A stretch of DNA of 64,000 nucleotides from Actinomycetes bacterium (GCA_024637095.1 JAGXFV010000025.1:43208-107207), one strand, 5' to 3'; shown: positions 1 through 8,861, counted from the first letter of the stretch. Numbers and translations are program-made. Notes: generated by a model not told the origin, from the sequence alone.

Positions 1-551
1 TTCTTCAAGAAGAGCAACACCAGGAGGGCCACCGGGAAGGCCAGCCCGGCGAGGGCAAAAGGGTAATGCCAGCCCAGTAGAGCCAGGGCGCCCCCGATCG
101 CGGGATAGGTGGCCGTACCGATGCTGAGGACGCTTGCGTTGAGGCCCATGGCGGCGGCGCGGTCCTGCCCGGAGAAGAGATCGCCGATCAAGGTGGTCGC
201 CAGCGCTCCCAGTGGGGCGCCGCCCACCCCTTGCAGCCCCCGAAAGATCAGCAGAATCTGAAAGTCTCGGATGAATACCTGGATCATGCCCGCGGTTCCG
301 AACAAGAGCAGCGCGGGAATCAGGATGCGGCGGCGACCCAAACGGTCGGCCGCCACTCCCAGGAAGGGCGCGAGGAACACGCCGGGCAGGGTAAAGACAG
401 TGATCAGCAGGCCCACCTGGCCCTCCGAGATCCCCAGTTCCCGGGTTATCTTTGGAAAAGCGGGGGTGATGCTGGAAACCGCGAGAACCGCGATCAGAGT
501 TACGCCAAAGACGACCTGGAGATTGCGTTCAAGGTAGAGACGGAGGGCCAT
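1..551 (-). CDS. MFS transporter, partial (C-terminus beyond left edge)
   Basis: Minus-strand translation from ATG at 551: MALRLYLERNLQVVFGVTLIAVLAVSSITPAFPKITRELGISEGQVGLLITVFTLPGVFLAPFLGVAADRLGRR...; typical MFS TM1-TM2 with DRxGRR loop. Confidence 0.85.
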   Translation of the reverse strand, partial: MALRLYLERNLQVVFGVTLIAVLAVSSITPAFPKITRELGISEGQVGLLITVFTLPGVFLAPFLGVAADRLGRRRILIPALLLFGTAGMIQVFIRDFQILLIFRGLQGVGGAPLGALATTLIGDLFSGQDRAAAMGLNASVLSIGTATYPAIGGALALLGWHYPFALAGLAFPVALLVLLFLK

Positions 552-710
552 GGGTTCTGTACTTTACCCCGGCCGACCCGCCCGACACCAGGTATCGGCC
601 CGGTCGGGGGAGGCCGCCCCGGCAGGGCGGACGTGCCGCGGCGACCGCACCCAAGCATGCACCCGAGCCCGCACAAAAGCCCCGCAGGCGGGCCCGGCAC
701 GGCCGCCCGA

Positions 711-2894
711 TCAGCGCGAGAGGGCGCGGCCCAGTATGAGCGTCACGTGGCCGCGGCCGGCCGGGGCGTAGGGATCGAAACTCGTGGCACTCCTGCCGTA
801 CACCAGGCCGTTGAAGCGGGCGCGGGCGACCACCGCGCGGTCCTCCACCGCCACGTCCCGAAAGCCGGAATCGTAGCCGGCGGGAGGCTGAGCCAAGCCG
901 GTGCCCTCGGCCCGAACCAGCACCCGAACCAATTGCACCCGGGTCATCGGCTCCCATGGCCCAAAGCGGCCGTCCCCATAACCCTGCATCAGCCCGTTGG
1001 CCACGGCGGTCTGAACGTAGCCATTAGGGTAGGCGGCCCCATCGTCGGGCAGGTCGGGAAAACTCAGGATGCCTCCGACGGGTGCGCCACCTGCAAGCGC
1101 GTAACCCTCCACCACCATCTTGGCTACCTGGGCCCGCAGCGCGGTTCCGGACGGGCCGAAGGAGCGGTCGCCCCGGCCGTCGACTGCATTCAGCACGTTC
1201 AGGAGACTCAACCTCTGGTAGAGCTCGCCGGATACCGGCACATCCCAAAACAGGCGGCGCAGCGCCGGGGGCATCTGGCCGGCGGGGAGGCCTTCCCGCT
1301 CTTCGGCCAGCAGCGCATGCCCCTGCACGCGGAGTTCCCCCGCGACCTGGTCGTAGGAGAGCCCGTGCAGGTCGGTCCCCTTGATCAGGGCGAGACCGGC
1401 CATCACCCCGGCAGCGGCGCCCATGTTACCCCGCACCGACTCCATCCTCACCGCGGAGCTATAGGCGCTTTCGTCGCTCGAGACGGCGGTGGGAGCGAGC
1501 AGGTAACCAAAGCCGCGAGGAACCAAGGCGCCCATCGGCACGTGGACCGCGGCCTCGGCCGAGATCTGCTGGGCACCGGCGGGATCGTGCCGGTCGTATC
1601 GGGCATAGCGCCCGAAGGCGACGCTCTGGCGCCTTCTGCCCGCGTCTATATCGGCGCCGCTATAGAAGTCTTCGCCCAGGAACCGCACTCCGGCGCGGAC
1701 GTAGGGCTGATCAGGGATCCGGTCGACGCCCACGTGGGGGTAGCCGTGTTCCTGCAGATAGCGCACCTTGTCAAGCACCGCGCTCGCCATCCGCGCCCGC
1801 AGAGCCTCGCGAGAGTCGGGCTGCGTCACCCAGGCGAAGGTGTCGGCCGGAGGTCGGTAGTCGCTCCATGCCTCGTTGAGCTCTCGCCGGTCGTTGGGCA
1901 GCACCTGGCGCATCGACCAGCTGTCGGCAAAACCCAGCAGGTTGTTCTCCCCGAAAGTGAAGTCCGGTCCGTAAGTACTTCCTTGGTAGAGCGGATGCGT
2001 CAGTTGGGCCAGAGGCGGGGCGCCCCCTGGATGGAGACGCAGGGTCAGCAGCATGCTGAGCGATTGGGGAGCGGTGGAAAACCCGTTCTCGGGGCCGGGA
2101 GGAGCCGGAGCCGGACCCAGCACATCATTGAATAGGGCGTTTCCCGTACCCATCATGTAGTCGGCACCCAGGGCCCGGCCCAGGTCGCCCTCGGGGGAGG
2201 CGTCGATCACCAGACGCGCCTCGACCTGCTGCCGGGCGCCCGTCGGACTCTCGACCAATATGCGGGTCAGACCCTCGGCACCGGGCGGCTCGACCTGCAC
2301 GAGTTTTCCGCTCAGACGCCGTAGGCCGCTCTGGGGCAGGAGCGAGCGCAGCACCTCCTGAGCCACCCGGGGTTCGTAGCGCAGGCGGCCGTCTCGGGCG
2401 GCGTCTATACCCTGAGCCGCGTAGCGAGTCAGCACGCTCCGGCGAAACTCGTCGTAGAAACCACTCACGGTGACGTGAGGACGGAAGACGTCTTCGACCG
2501 AGAGTCCCTGGACCAGCGGGCTCTCGAACTCCGCGGCGGGAGCGACCAGCGCCAACGAGAATTGCCGCCCAAAACGGCTGCCCAGTCTGTCCAACGCGCG
2601 AAGCGCTCCTATCCCGCCGGTGGTGGAGCCGTACACCAACACGTCGACCGAGAGAGTCTCGCCTGCCGTCGCTTCGTCCCCGGCCGCTTCGGCCGCCGCC
2701 GCTTCGGCCGATGGTGAACCACCGGTAGCGGCTGCGTTCGACGCGGGGAACACGCCCAGAACGAGCGCCAAGAGCAGCAGAGACAAGGTCGCCGCGGTAC
2801 CTAAGCCCCTTCTCGCATATACTCGCCGGCGGCCGGCGTGTCTCACCGTCATCTGCCTACGCACCTCTCCCTGAGCCCAGTTCCTGTACGGCAT
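711..2894 (-). CDS. Secreted FAD-dependent oxidoreductase with C-terminal S-layer homology (SLH) repeats
   Basis: Signal-peptide-like N-terminus (RRGLGTAATLSLLLLALVLGVFPASNAAA), Rossmann-like VDVLVYGSTTGGIGALRAL, C-terminal SLH-like repeats (FPDLPDDGAAYPNGYVQTAVANGLMQGYGDGRFGPWEPMTRVQLVRVLVRA). True start may be ATG at 2852. Confidence 0.75.
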   Translation of the reverse strand: MPYRNWAQGEVRRQMTVRHAGRRRVYARRGLGTAATLSLLLLALVLGVFPASNAAATGGSPSAEAAAAEAAGDEATAGETLSVDVLVYGSTTGGIGALRALDRLGSRFGRQFSLALVAPAAEFESPLVQGLSVEDVFRPHVTVSGFYDEFRRSVLTRYAAQGIDAARDGRLRYEPRVAQEVLRSLLPQSGLRRLSGKLVQVEPPGAEGLTRILVESPTGARQQVEARLVIDASPEGDLGRALGADYMMGTGNALFNDVLGPAPAPPGPENGFSTAPQSLSMLLTLRLHPGGAPPLAQLTHPLYQGSTYGPDFTFGENNLLGFADSWSMRQVLPNDRRELNEAWSDYRPPADTFAWVTQPDSREALRARMASAVLDKVRYLQEHGYPHVGVDRIPDQPYVRAGVRFLGEDFYSGADIDAGRRRQSVAFGRYARYDRHDPAGAQQISAEAAVHVPMGALVPRGFGYLLAPTAVSSDESAYSSAVRMESVRGNMGAAAGVMAGLALIKGTDLHGLSYDQVAGELRVQGHALLAEEREGLPAGQMPPALRRLFWDVPVSGELYQRLSLLNVLNAVDGRGDRSFGPSGTALRAQVAKMVVEGYALAGGAPVGGILSFPDLPDDGAAYPNGYVQTAVANGLMQGYGDGRFGPWEPMTRVQLVRVLVRAEGTGLAQPPAGYDSGFRDVAVEDRAVVARARFNGLVYGRSATSFDPYAPAGRGHVTLILGRALSR

Positions 2895-2900
2895 GCGACC

Positions 2901-5258
2901 CTACTCCCCCTCGGCCCGGCTTACCCTCGGCATCGAGTCCTTGAGCGCCGGGACCGCGACACGGGGCAATATGGGCGCCTCGGGACGCAGATCGGGCAAC
3001 CAACGCAGCCAGTTGGGCAAGTACCAGTTGATATCTCCAAGCAGGGCCATGGTAGCGGGTACCAGGACAGAACGCACGAGCGTCGCATCCAAGAAAACCG
3101 CGACCGCGAGTCCAAAGCCGACCTGCTGCATCATAACCAGGCGGCCGGAAGCGAAGGTCCCGAAGACCACCACCATAATGGCCGCGGCTCCGGTGATGAT
3201 CCGCCCCGTGGCTCGCAGCCCCACGGCAACCGATTCCTGGTTGCGGCCGGTACCGTCGAAATGCTCGCGGATACGGCTCAGGAGGAAGACGTGGTAGTCC
3301 ATGGAAAGCCCGAAAAGGATGCAGAAGAGAAAAAGCGGAACCCACGCCTCCACTGCGGGAGTTCGCTGGAAGCCCAGCAGGTCGGCTCCCCAACCCCGCT
3401 GAAAGACCAATACCAGCACTCCGTAGGCGGCCGCCACCGAGAGCAGATTCATGAAGATGGCTTTGAGGGGCACCACCACCGAGCGAAAGACCACCAGCAA
3501 CAGCAAGAAGCTGAGCCCCAACACGAAGGCAAATACCCACGGGGTGTAACCTCCGATAACCGCGAAGGAATCGACCTCGGCGGCCGTTTTGCCGGTGACG
3601 TAGGCCTCGACACCCGCGCCTTCCAAGGCTGCCGGCAGTATCTTTTGCCGCAGATCCTCGACCGCAGAGCGCGCCGGCTCCGAATTCGGCCGGTCCTCCA
3701 GATACAGGGTCAGGCGGGCTACCTCGCCGGAGCCGGCCCACTCGAGTTGCGGTTGGGAGAAGCCGGGGATCGCGGCAAGGGAGGCAGGCAGGCGCTCGAC
3801 CGCCACGCGGGCCTCGTCGTCCGCCGGCCGCAGCGCCACCTCGACGGGACTGAGCACGCCGGCGGAGAAATCCTCCTCCAGCAACCGATAGGCGTCCCGC
3901 GCCTCTCCCGGGGGCAGCGTCTCGGCGCCGGCGGCGCCACGCTCGAGCTGCAAGAAGGGCTGCGCCAGAAGGAGAAGTACTCCCCCGGCCAAGATCACGC
4001 TCAAGACCGGCCGGACCATCACCCAGTGGGCGGTCCTCCCCCAGAAGCCGGAATAGGGCTGTCCCGGCCCGTTGTCCCCGTCTTCATCGCGGGAAGCCTG
4101 CTTTGCGACCGGGCGGGCCCTCCACCGCAACCGGCTCAGGCTCAGCCAGTCGATACGGTCTCCCAGCAGGCCGAGCGCCGCCGGCACCAAGGTGAGCATG
4201 GCGACGACCGCCACGCCGACCACCAAGGTCGCCCCCAGTCCCAGCGAACGGAAGGTGGTGATAGGCACCAGGAAAAGCCCCAGCAGAGCCAGGATCACCG
4301 TCACACCCGAGAAGAGCACGGCCCGGCTGGCGGTCGCCCCGGTAACACCGATAGCCTCGAGGGAGCCACGGCCGGCAGCACGCTCCTCCCGATAGCGCTC
4401 GATGATCAAGAGAGCGTAGTCGATACCAACCGCCAGTCCGATCATGAAGATCATATTGACGACGAAAAAGGAGAGATCGAATACCCGCCCGATAAGGGCG
4501 GCCAGGCCGATGGCCGTCACGATCGAAACCGCGGCCAGACCCAAAGAGAGCGCGGCGGCAAGCAGCGCGCCGAAGACGAGCACCAGCACGCCCATGGCGG
4601 CCGGCAGTCCCACCAGTTCGGCGCGAATCAGGTCCTCCTCGGCGATGCTCATGAAGGTCTCGCCGACGCTCCCGTCGCCGATCATGGTCAGACTAAAACC
4701 GGGAGTACGGTGACTCTCGAGAATCTCAGCCAGCCGCTCTTGGTGGTCCGGGGTGGGCGAGCCGCCAATGGCGTGGGCCCCGCTTCCTCTCAGCGTGACC
4801 TGGACGAGCGTGCTTCGGCGGTCGGCCGAGACCAGAGCGGCGGCGGACGCGGGGTCAAAGGCCGCCACCAGAGGATGGCTGTAGGCTTCCACCACCACAT
4901 CACGGGATGCAAGCAGGTCCGCCGTCAAATCTTGCAGAAGCTGCTGGTAGACGGCGTCATCTACCGTCGCTCCGTTTTCCGCGGACACCACGAGGGTTTC
5001 CTGTTCGCCTTCGGCCGAGCCAAAGGCTTCGTTCAGGAGTTCTTTCCCCTGGACCGACTCCGGGCGGCCCAGCAGCGTCATCTCCCCCGCGCTCACGACC
5101 GCCCCGATTTGCAGCGCCGAGAAGACCGCAACGATGAGAACGGAGAGCCAAGAGCCGAGGACGAGCCATCCATGCCGTGCGCTCCAAACGGCAAGCCGGC
5201 CGGTCAGCGAGTCCAAGACCAGGGGGTGAACGGTTGCATCGGCGGGATCAGAAGGCAT
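2901..5258 (-). CDS. MMPL/RND family transporter
   Basis: Two repeats of large periplasmic loop plus TM bundles; GIDYALLIIERYREE and GLSMDYHVFLLSRIRE motifs. Confidence 0.9.
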   Translation of the reverse strand: MPSDPADATVHPLVLDSLTGRLAVWSARHGWLVLGSWLSVLIVAVFSALQIGAVVSAGEMTLLGRPESVQGKELLNEAFGSAEGEQETLVVSAENGATVDDAVYQQLLQDLTADLLASRDVVVEAYSHPLVAAFDPASAAALVSADRRSTLVQVTLRGSGAHAIGGSPTPDHQERLAEILESHRTPGFSLTMIGDGSVGETFMSIAEEDLIRAELVGLPAAMGVLVLVFGALLAAALSLGLAAVSIVTAIGLAALIGRVFDLSFFVVNMIFMIGLAVGIDYALLIIERYREERAAGRGSLEAIGVTGATASRAVLFSGVTVILALLGLFLVPITTFRSLGLGATLVVGVAVVAMLTLVPAALGLLGDRIDWLSLSRLRWRARPVAKQASRDEDGDNGPGQPYSGFWGRTAHWVMVRPVLSVILAGGVLLLLAQPFLQLERGAAGAETLPPGEARDAYRLLEEDFSAGVLSPVEVALRPADDEARVAVERLPASLAAIPGFSQPQLEWAGSGEVARLTLYLEDRPNSEPARSAVEDLRQKILPAALEGAGVEAYVTGKTAAEVDSFAVIGGYTPWVFAFVLGLSFLLLLVVFRSVVVPLKAIFMNLLSVAAAYGVLVLVFQRGWGADLLGFQRTPAVEAWVPLFLFCILFGLSMDYHVFLLSRIREHFDGTGRNQESVAVGLRATGRIITGAAAIMVVVFGTFASGRLVMMQQVGFGLAVAVFLDATLVRSVLVPATMALLGDINWYLPNWLRWLPDLRPEAPILPRVAVPALKDSMPRVSRAEGE

Positions 5259-5318
5259 GAGCTCGTATGCTAGCAGTTGCCCTCGAAAACGGCCGCTCGA
5301 AGACCCCCGCTTTCGGCC

Positions 5319-6443
5319 CTAGAGTGAGGCGAGCCCCAGAACCTTTCGCAGCATGCTCGGCCGCAGGTCCCAGAGCCAAGACGTCTCGACCACGTCGGGG
5401 TTGTTGCAGGCGGTGCAGGCCTCCGCTTCGCGGGCCATCGCCCGATAGCGCGGTGATCGATACAGCGCCTCGAGACCGAGGCCGTCCGCGATCTGCGCGA
5501 AGGATGCCAAAGGCCGATCGCGGCGCAGACAATCGCGCACCGATCCGTCCGCCTCGATGGTGAGAATGGCCCGAGGAACGCGGCAGGTGTACTGGGTCAG
5601 CTCCGGATCGCGTTGCAGCAGCCGCAGATAGCTTTGCGTGGAAAGCAGGGGGTAGCCCAAGGCCTTGAGCCGCAGGGCGCTGTAGGCGGCGCCCCGAAGC
5701 TCATCCGGCGCCAGCGCCAGTTCCGCCAGCCGCTCATCGAAGCCCCCGCTCTGCATCTGCCCGGTTTCCATGGGGCAGAAGTAGAGGCCCGCCCCCCACC
5801 TCTTCGCCAGCGGGGCCACGCGTTCAAGCGCACCGGGATTGGCGCCGGAGAGCACGGTATTTAGCAGGAGCCGCGGCTTTAGCGGGTCCCCCGCCAACCG
5901 CCCCACCAGTTCTTCCAGGCGCTCGAACAGGCCCGGGATACCCCTCAGTAAGTCGTGCGCCTCTCCCAGGTCGTCCACGCTCAAGATCAGGGTATCGACC
6001 GCTCCACGCAATTCGGGCCAGCGGCGGCCAAGGAGGTGGCCGTTGGTGATCAGGGTGACGAGCAGCCCGGCCTCTTTTGCCGTCCAGAGCAGCCGGGGCA
6101 GGTCGCGGCGCAGTGTGGGTTCTCCGCCCCAGACCACCAGTTGCACGAGTCCCGCACGCGCCGCCTGGCGGTAGAGCTTCTCCACCTCCTCCGTACGGAG
6201 TTCGCCCGCCGGTGCGACGGCGGAAGCGGTCCCGGAAGCGGTCCCGGAGGCCTGGAGCGCGTTCTCTGTCCCCGGCCTCTCGGTGGATGATTCCTGCGGC
6301 CGCCGCCACATGCAGGTGGGGCACCGGGCGTTGCAGCGGCCGGTCAGGAGGTGACTGAGGATGAAGGGACGGCCAAGTGCGCGGCTGCGCAGGAACCCGG
6401 CCACCAGCCGGCAACCCTCGAGCGTGCGGGGCATTTTGGCCAC
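5319..6443 (-). CDS. Radical SAM protein, SPASM/twitch-like C-terminus
   Basis: LTGRCNARCPTCMWRR (CxxxCxxC), VVWGGEPTLR, C-terminal Cys cluster CRVPRAILTIEADGSVRDC...CTACNN. Confidence 0.85.
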   Translation of the reverse strand: MAKMPRTLEGCRLVAGFLRSRALGRPFILSHLLTGRCNARCPTCMWRRPQESSTERPGTENALQASGTASGTASAVAPAGELRTEEVEKLYRQAARAGLVQLVVWGGEPTLRRDLPRLLWTAKEAGLLVTLITNGHLLGRRWPELRGAVDTLILSVDDLGEAHDLLRGIPGLFERLEELVGRLAGDPLKPRLLLNTVLSGANPGALERVAPLAKRWGAGLYFCPMETGQMQSGGFDERLAELALAPDELRGAAYSALRLKALGYPLLSTQSYLRLLQRDPELTQYTCRVPRAILTIEADGSVRDCLRRDRPLASFAQIADGLGLEALYRSPRYRAMAREAEACTACNNPDVVETSWLWDLRPSMLRKVLGLASL

Positions 6444-6518
6444 CTACGACTCCCGTGGATCGGGACCAAGCACTCATGTCGTGCCAGGCCAAATGTTCGA
6501 GATTCGAAGCTTACCCAT

Positions 6519-6547
6519 TTGACCTGGGACCCTTACCGTTGTAAAAC
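6519..6547 (+). promoter_or_regulatory. Candidate sigma70-type promoter for the 6801-7943 cassette
   Basis: TTGACC (6519-6524), 17-nt spacer, TAAAAC (6542-6547). Confidence 0.4.
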
Positions 6548-6754
6548 CCCTGTAGGGACGTTTTTGGCTCTTGCCGGACAAACGTCCTGACTTCCTTACG
6601 ATGGGGGACCATATGAGGTCCGGGGGGCCTACTCTAGCGCTTCACGCAGGAATCACGCCGGCCCGGCGTCGCGTGTTGCCGCACCCCAAGCCCTGCCCGA
6701 GGCGCGGACCGCGCTGGCCGCTGGGGAACCCCTTGGGGGGGTGGTGTCCTTGAA

Positions 6755-6769
6755 AGTCAGCAGCTGACT
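6755..6769. promoter_or_regulatory. 15-bp palindrome AGTCAGCAGCTGACT, candidate operator
   Basis: Perfect 7-bp arms around a single base, about 20 nt upstream of the AAGGAGG Shine-Dalgarno of the 6801 gene. Confidence 0.35.
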
Positions 6770-6800
6770 GAGGCGTCACTCCAAACAAGGAGGTAATCCA

Positions 6801-7319
6801 GTGTCCACTGGGACAGACACACAAGTGTCTCCCGCAGAGCGTCCTTCGGCCCCGACCGATCCGCTTTCGTCTTCAACGTCCTTCTGGGCCTCGAAGACCG
6901 CCGAGCGCATCCTAACCCTGCTGGTGGTATGGGGGGCGGCGGCGGCCATAACCTACGTCTTCTGGTGGATCGACAACGGACTGGTAGACGCCAGTCTGTT
7001 TTCCGCGGTATTCGCCTATTGGGGACTCTTCTTCATTTTCACCCTCGGCCTGTACCTAGGTCTTGGGGGAGGCGACTGCTACTCGTGCACCCTACAGAAC
7101 GAGCCGTTTTCCCCGGAGGCCCTCCGCAAGGCCGCGGGGATCGGCATCGCCATGGTCGGCACCGCGATTTCGGTCGCGCTCACCACTCATTTTGCCCAAT
7201 ACGCCGGCCCCGAAGGAGCTCAGGGTCTCAATCTGGCCGGAACTCAGGTGTTCTCACTACTGCCCCTGCATTGGGGCTTTGTCTGGGTGGTCTTCGTCCA
7301 GCATGTCGGACTGGTATAG
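6801..7319 (+). CDS. Uncharacterised four-TM membrane protein A of the three-gene cassette
   Basis: GTG start preceded by AAGGAGG; four hydrophobic segments; GGGDCYSCTLQ loop; no family recognised. Confidence 0.8.
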   Translation: MSTGTDTQVSPAERPSAPTDPLSSSTSFWASKTAERILTLLVVWGAAAAITYVFWWIDNGLVDASLFSAVFAYWGLFFIFTLGLYLGLGGGDCYSCTLQNEPFSPEALRKAAGIGIAMVGTAISVALTTHFAQYAGPEGAQGLNLAGTQVFSLLPLHWGFVWVVFVQHVGLV

Positions 7320-7330
7320 GAGGTGCTGCG

Positions 7331-7735
7331 ATGACCAACATCGGAGGCAAACTCGGAGTTCTGCTGGCCATAGTCCTACTGGCCGCCGTCAGCGTCCTTG
7401 TCATGACCGCCCTGGATTGGCACGTCGCCGGAAGTGACGACGCGCAAGGGCTGCTCGGACTGGACATAGACCTGTGGCTCATCTTTTGGACCCTCGCCCT
7501 GACCGGCTACTGGGGGTTGCCCGGAAAAGATGTGCCCTACGTGCGCAAAGCCATCGGCACCGTGGTCATTCTCGTCTTGGCGGTGGTGTTCACCTACGTC
7601 TTCAAGGCCATAAGCCCGGGCATCGTCGGCGGAAGCGTGGACGAGTACCCCTTGATGTCCATTACCTTCGTAGCCTGGTCCCTGGTCTTCGTCATGACGG
7701 CTCTCTGGGTGGGGTCGTTCTATCCCAAGATCTAG
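7331..7735 (+). CDS. Uncharacterised four-TM membrane protein B of the three-gene cassette
   Basis: ATG start with upstream AGGAGGT; MTNIGGKLGVLLAIVLLAAVSVLVMTALDWHV...; shares YWGL and RKAxG landmarks with protein A. Confidence 0.75.
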   Translation: MTNIGGKLGVLLAIVLLAAVSVLVMTALDWHVAGSDDAQGLLGLDIDLWLIFWTLALTGYWGLPGKDVPYVRKAIGTVVILVLAVVFTYVFKAISPGIVGGSVDEYPLMSITFVAWSLVFVMTALWVGSFYPKI

Positions 7736-7775
7736 TCTCGAGAGAGAGGACAAAGCTCATGCAGAGGAGACAACC

Positions 7776-7943
7776 ATGATGACCACCCGGAACCGTGTGC
7801 TGCTCGAGGTGCTGGTGGTCGGCGTGCTCACCGTCGTGACGACCGCCGTCCTGCTGGGGCTCAACATCGGTGGAGTCATCGGGTCGGTGGTCGCGCTCTG
7901 GGCGTTGCTCTACATGCTCTGGTACAACTATCTGGTGACCTGA
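7776..7943 (+). CDS. 55-aa, two-TM membrane peptide of the three-gene cassette
   Basis: MMTTRNRVLLEVLVVGVLTVVTTAVLLGLNIGGVIGSVVALWALLYMLWYNYLVT*; below the supplied ORF cutoff, co-directional with the two genes before it. Confidence 0.6.
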   Translation: MMTTRNRVLLEVLVVGVLTVVTTAVLLGLNIGGVIGSVVALWALLYMLWYNYLVT

Positions 7944-7979
7944 CCCGACGCCCCGTTCCACCAGGAACTAGTCGCTATC

Positions 7980-8012
7980 GAACCGGCCGAGGCCAGCGGT
8001 CTCGGCCGGTTC
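7980..8012 (+). terminator. Strong hairpin, putative terminator downstream of the cassette
   Basis: GAACCGGCCGAG-GCCAGCGGT-CTCGGCCGGTTC: perfect 12-bp stem, no T-tract; lies between convergent genes. Confidence 0.5.
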
Positions 8013-8074
8013 TGGACGAGCCAAACGCCAAGAAGGCCGCGCGCATCTGCCCTGCACGCTGACGAGCCCGGGAG

Positions 8075-8854
8075 TCAATCAGCCAACCTATGGAACGCCC
8101 AGAGTGTGGCTGCCTGCAGGAGGCCGCCCAGGATCGCCATCGAGACCAGCGCGGTGCCAATGGCCCCCCAGTCGTAACCCGTGACCATCAGGGCGCGGAT
8201 CGCCTCGATGACGTAGGTTACGGGATTCCAATCGTTGACCACCTGCATCCAGTCGGGCATCAACTGCTGAGGGACGAAGGCCGTGGAGATGAACACCAGA
8301 GGAAACAAGAGCAGTGAAAGCGTGCTGGTCGCCTGCTCGCTCTTGGTGATCAGCGCGGGTACAAAGCTGACCCCCGCGAAGGAGACCCCGAACAATCCCG
8401 AAAGCGCCAGGATAAGCAGGAAGCCGCCCACCCCAGTGACCAGTTCGGCGCCCAGCAGCAGGCTAACAATCAGCACCACCCCGGCCATCATGGCGGCTTG
8501 GAAGAAGAGCGGAACCATCTCGCCCGCGAGGATGGACCAACGAGCGATGGGGTTGGCGCGGAGCTTGTCCAGATAACCACTGCGGTACTCGAGCAGTAGT
8601 CCGTAGCCCGACCAGGCGACGGCCATCAGCGCAGTAAAGGCCACCTGCCCGGGGGCCAGGTACGCCAGATAGCTGGTCTGCTCACCAAAGCCCGGCAGCT
8701 GCACGATGTCCTTGTAGAGTTGGCTGAAGACCAGCAGTTGGATCAGGGGAAAGAAGATGATGCTGACCACGTTCGCGGGGACGCGGATGAACCGCCGCGT
8801 GGTGCGGATCCCCAGGTAGTAGGTCTCGTAGGCGAAGCCGGTGAGCACGGCCAT
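8075..8854 (-). CDS. ABC-2 type (DrrB-like) transporter permease
   Basis: Six-TM permease, LAPGQVAFTALMAVAWSGYGLLLEYRSGYLDKLRANPI; adjacent to the ATPase. Confidence 0.88.
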   Translation of the reverse strand: MAVLTGFAYETYYLGIRTTRRFIRVPANVVSIIFFPLIQLLVFSQLYKDIVQLPGFGEQTSYLAYLAPGQVAFTALMAVAWSGYGLLLEYRSGYLDKLRANPIARWSILAGEMVPLFFQAAMMAGVVLIVSLLLGAELVTGVGGFLLILALSGLFGVSFAGVSFVPALITKSEQATSTLSLLLFPLVFISTAFVPQQLMPDWMQVVNDWNPVTYVIEAIRALMVTGYDWGAIGTALVSMAILGGLLQAATLWAFHRLAD

Positions 8855-8861
8855 GACTAGC

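Noticed and set aside
231-2135. 634-aa plus-strand ORF
   Set aside because: Antisense shadow of the FAD/SLH gene; Arg/Pro/His-rich composition with no recognisable domain, typical of high-GC spurious ORFs.
2838-5273. 811-aa plus-strand ORF
   Set aside because: Antisense to the MMPL transporter; composition (HHQ, RRP, QQ-rich) reflects the reverse of a coding frame.
6601-6790. c-di-AMP (ydaO-type) riboswitch
   Set aside because: GGGGAACC, GGGGTGG and GTCAGC...GAGGCG occur in order, but the spacing is too short and the P-element between them is missing. Only a covariance-model search could rescue it; I report it as an unassigned structured leader instead.
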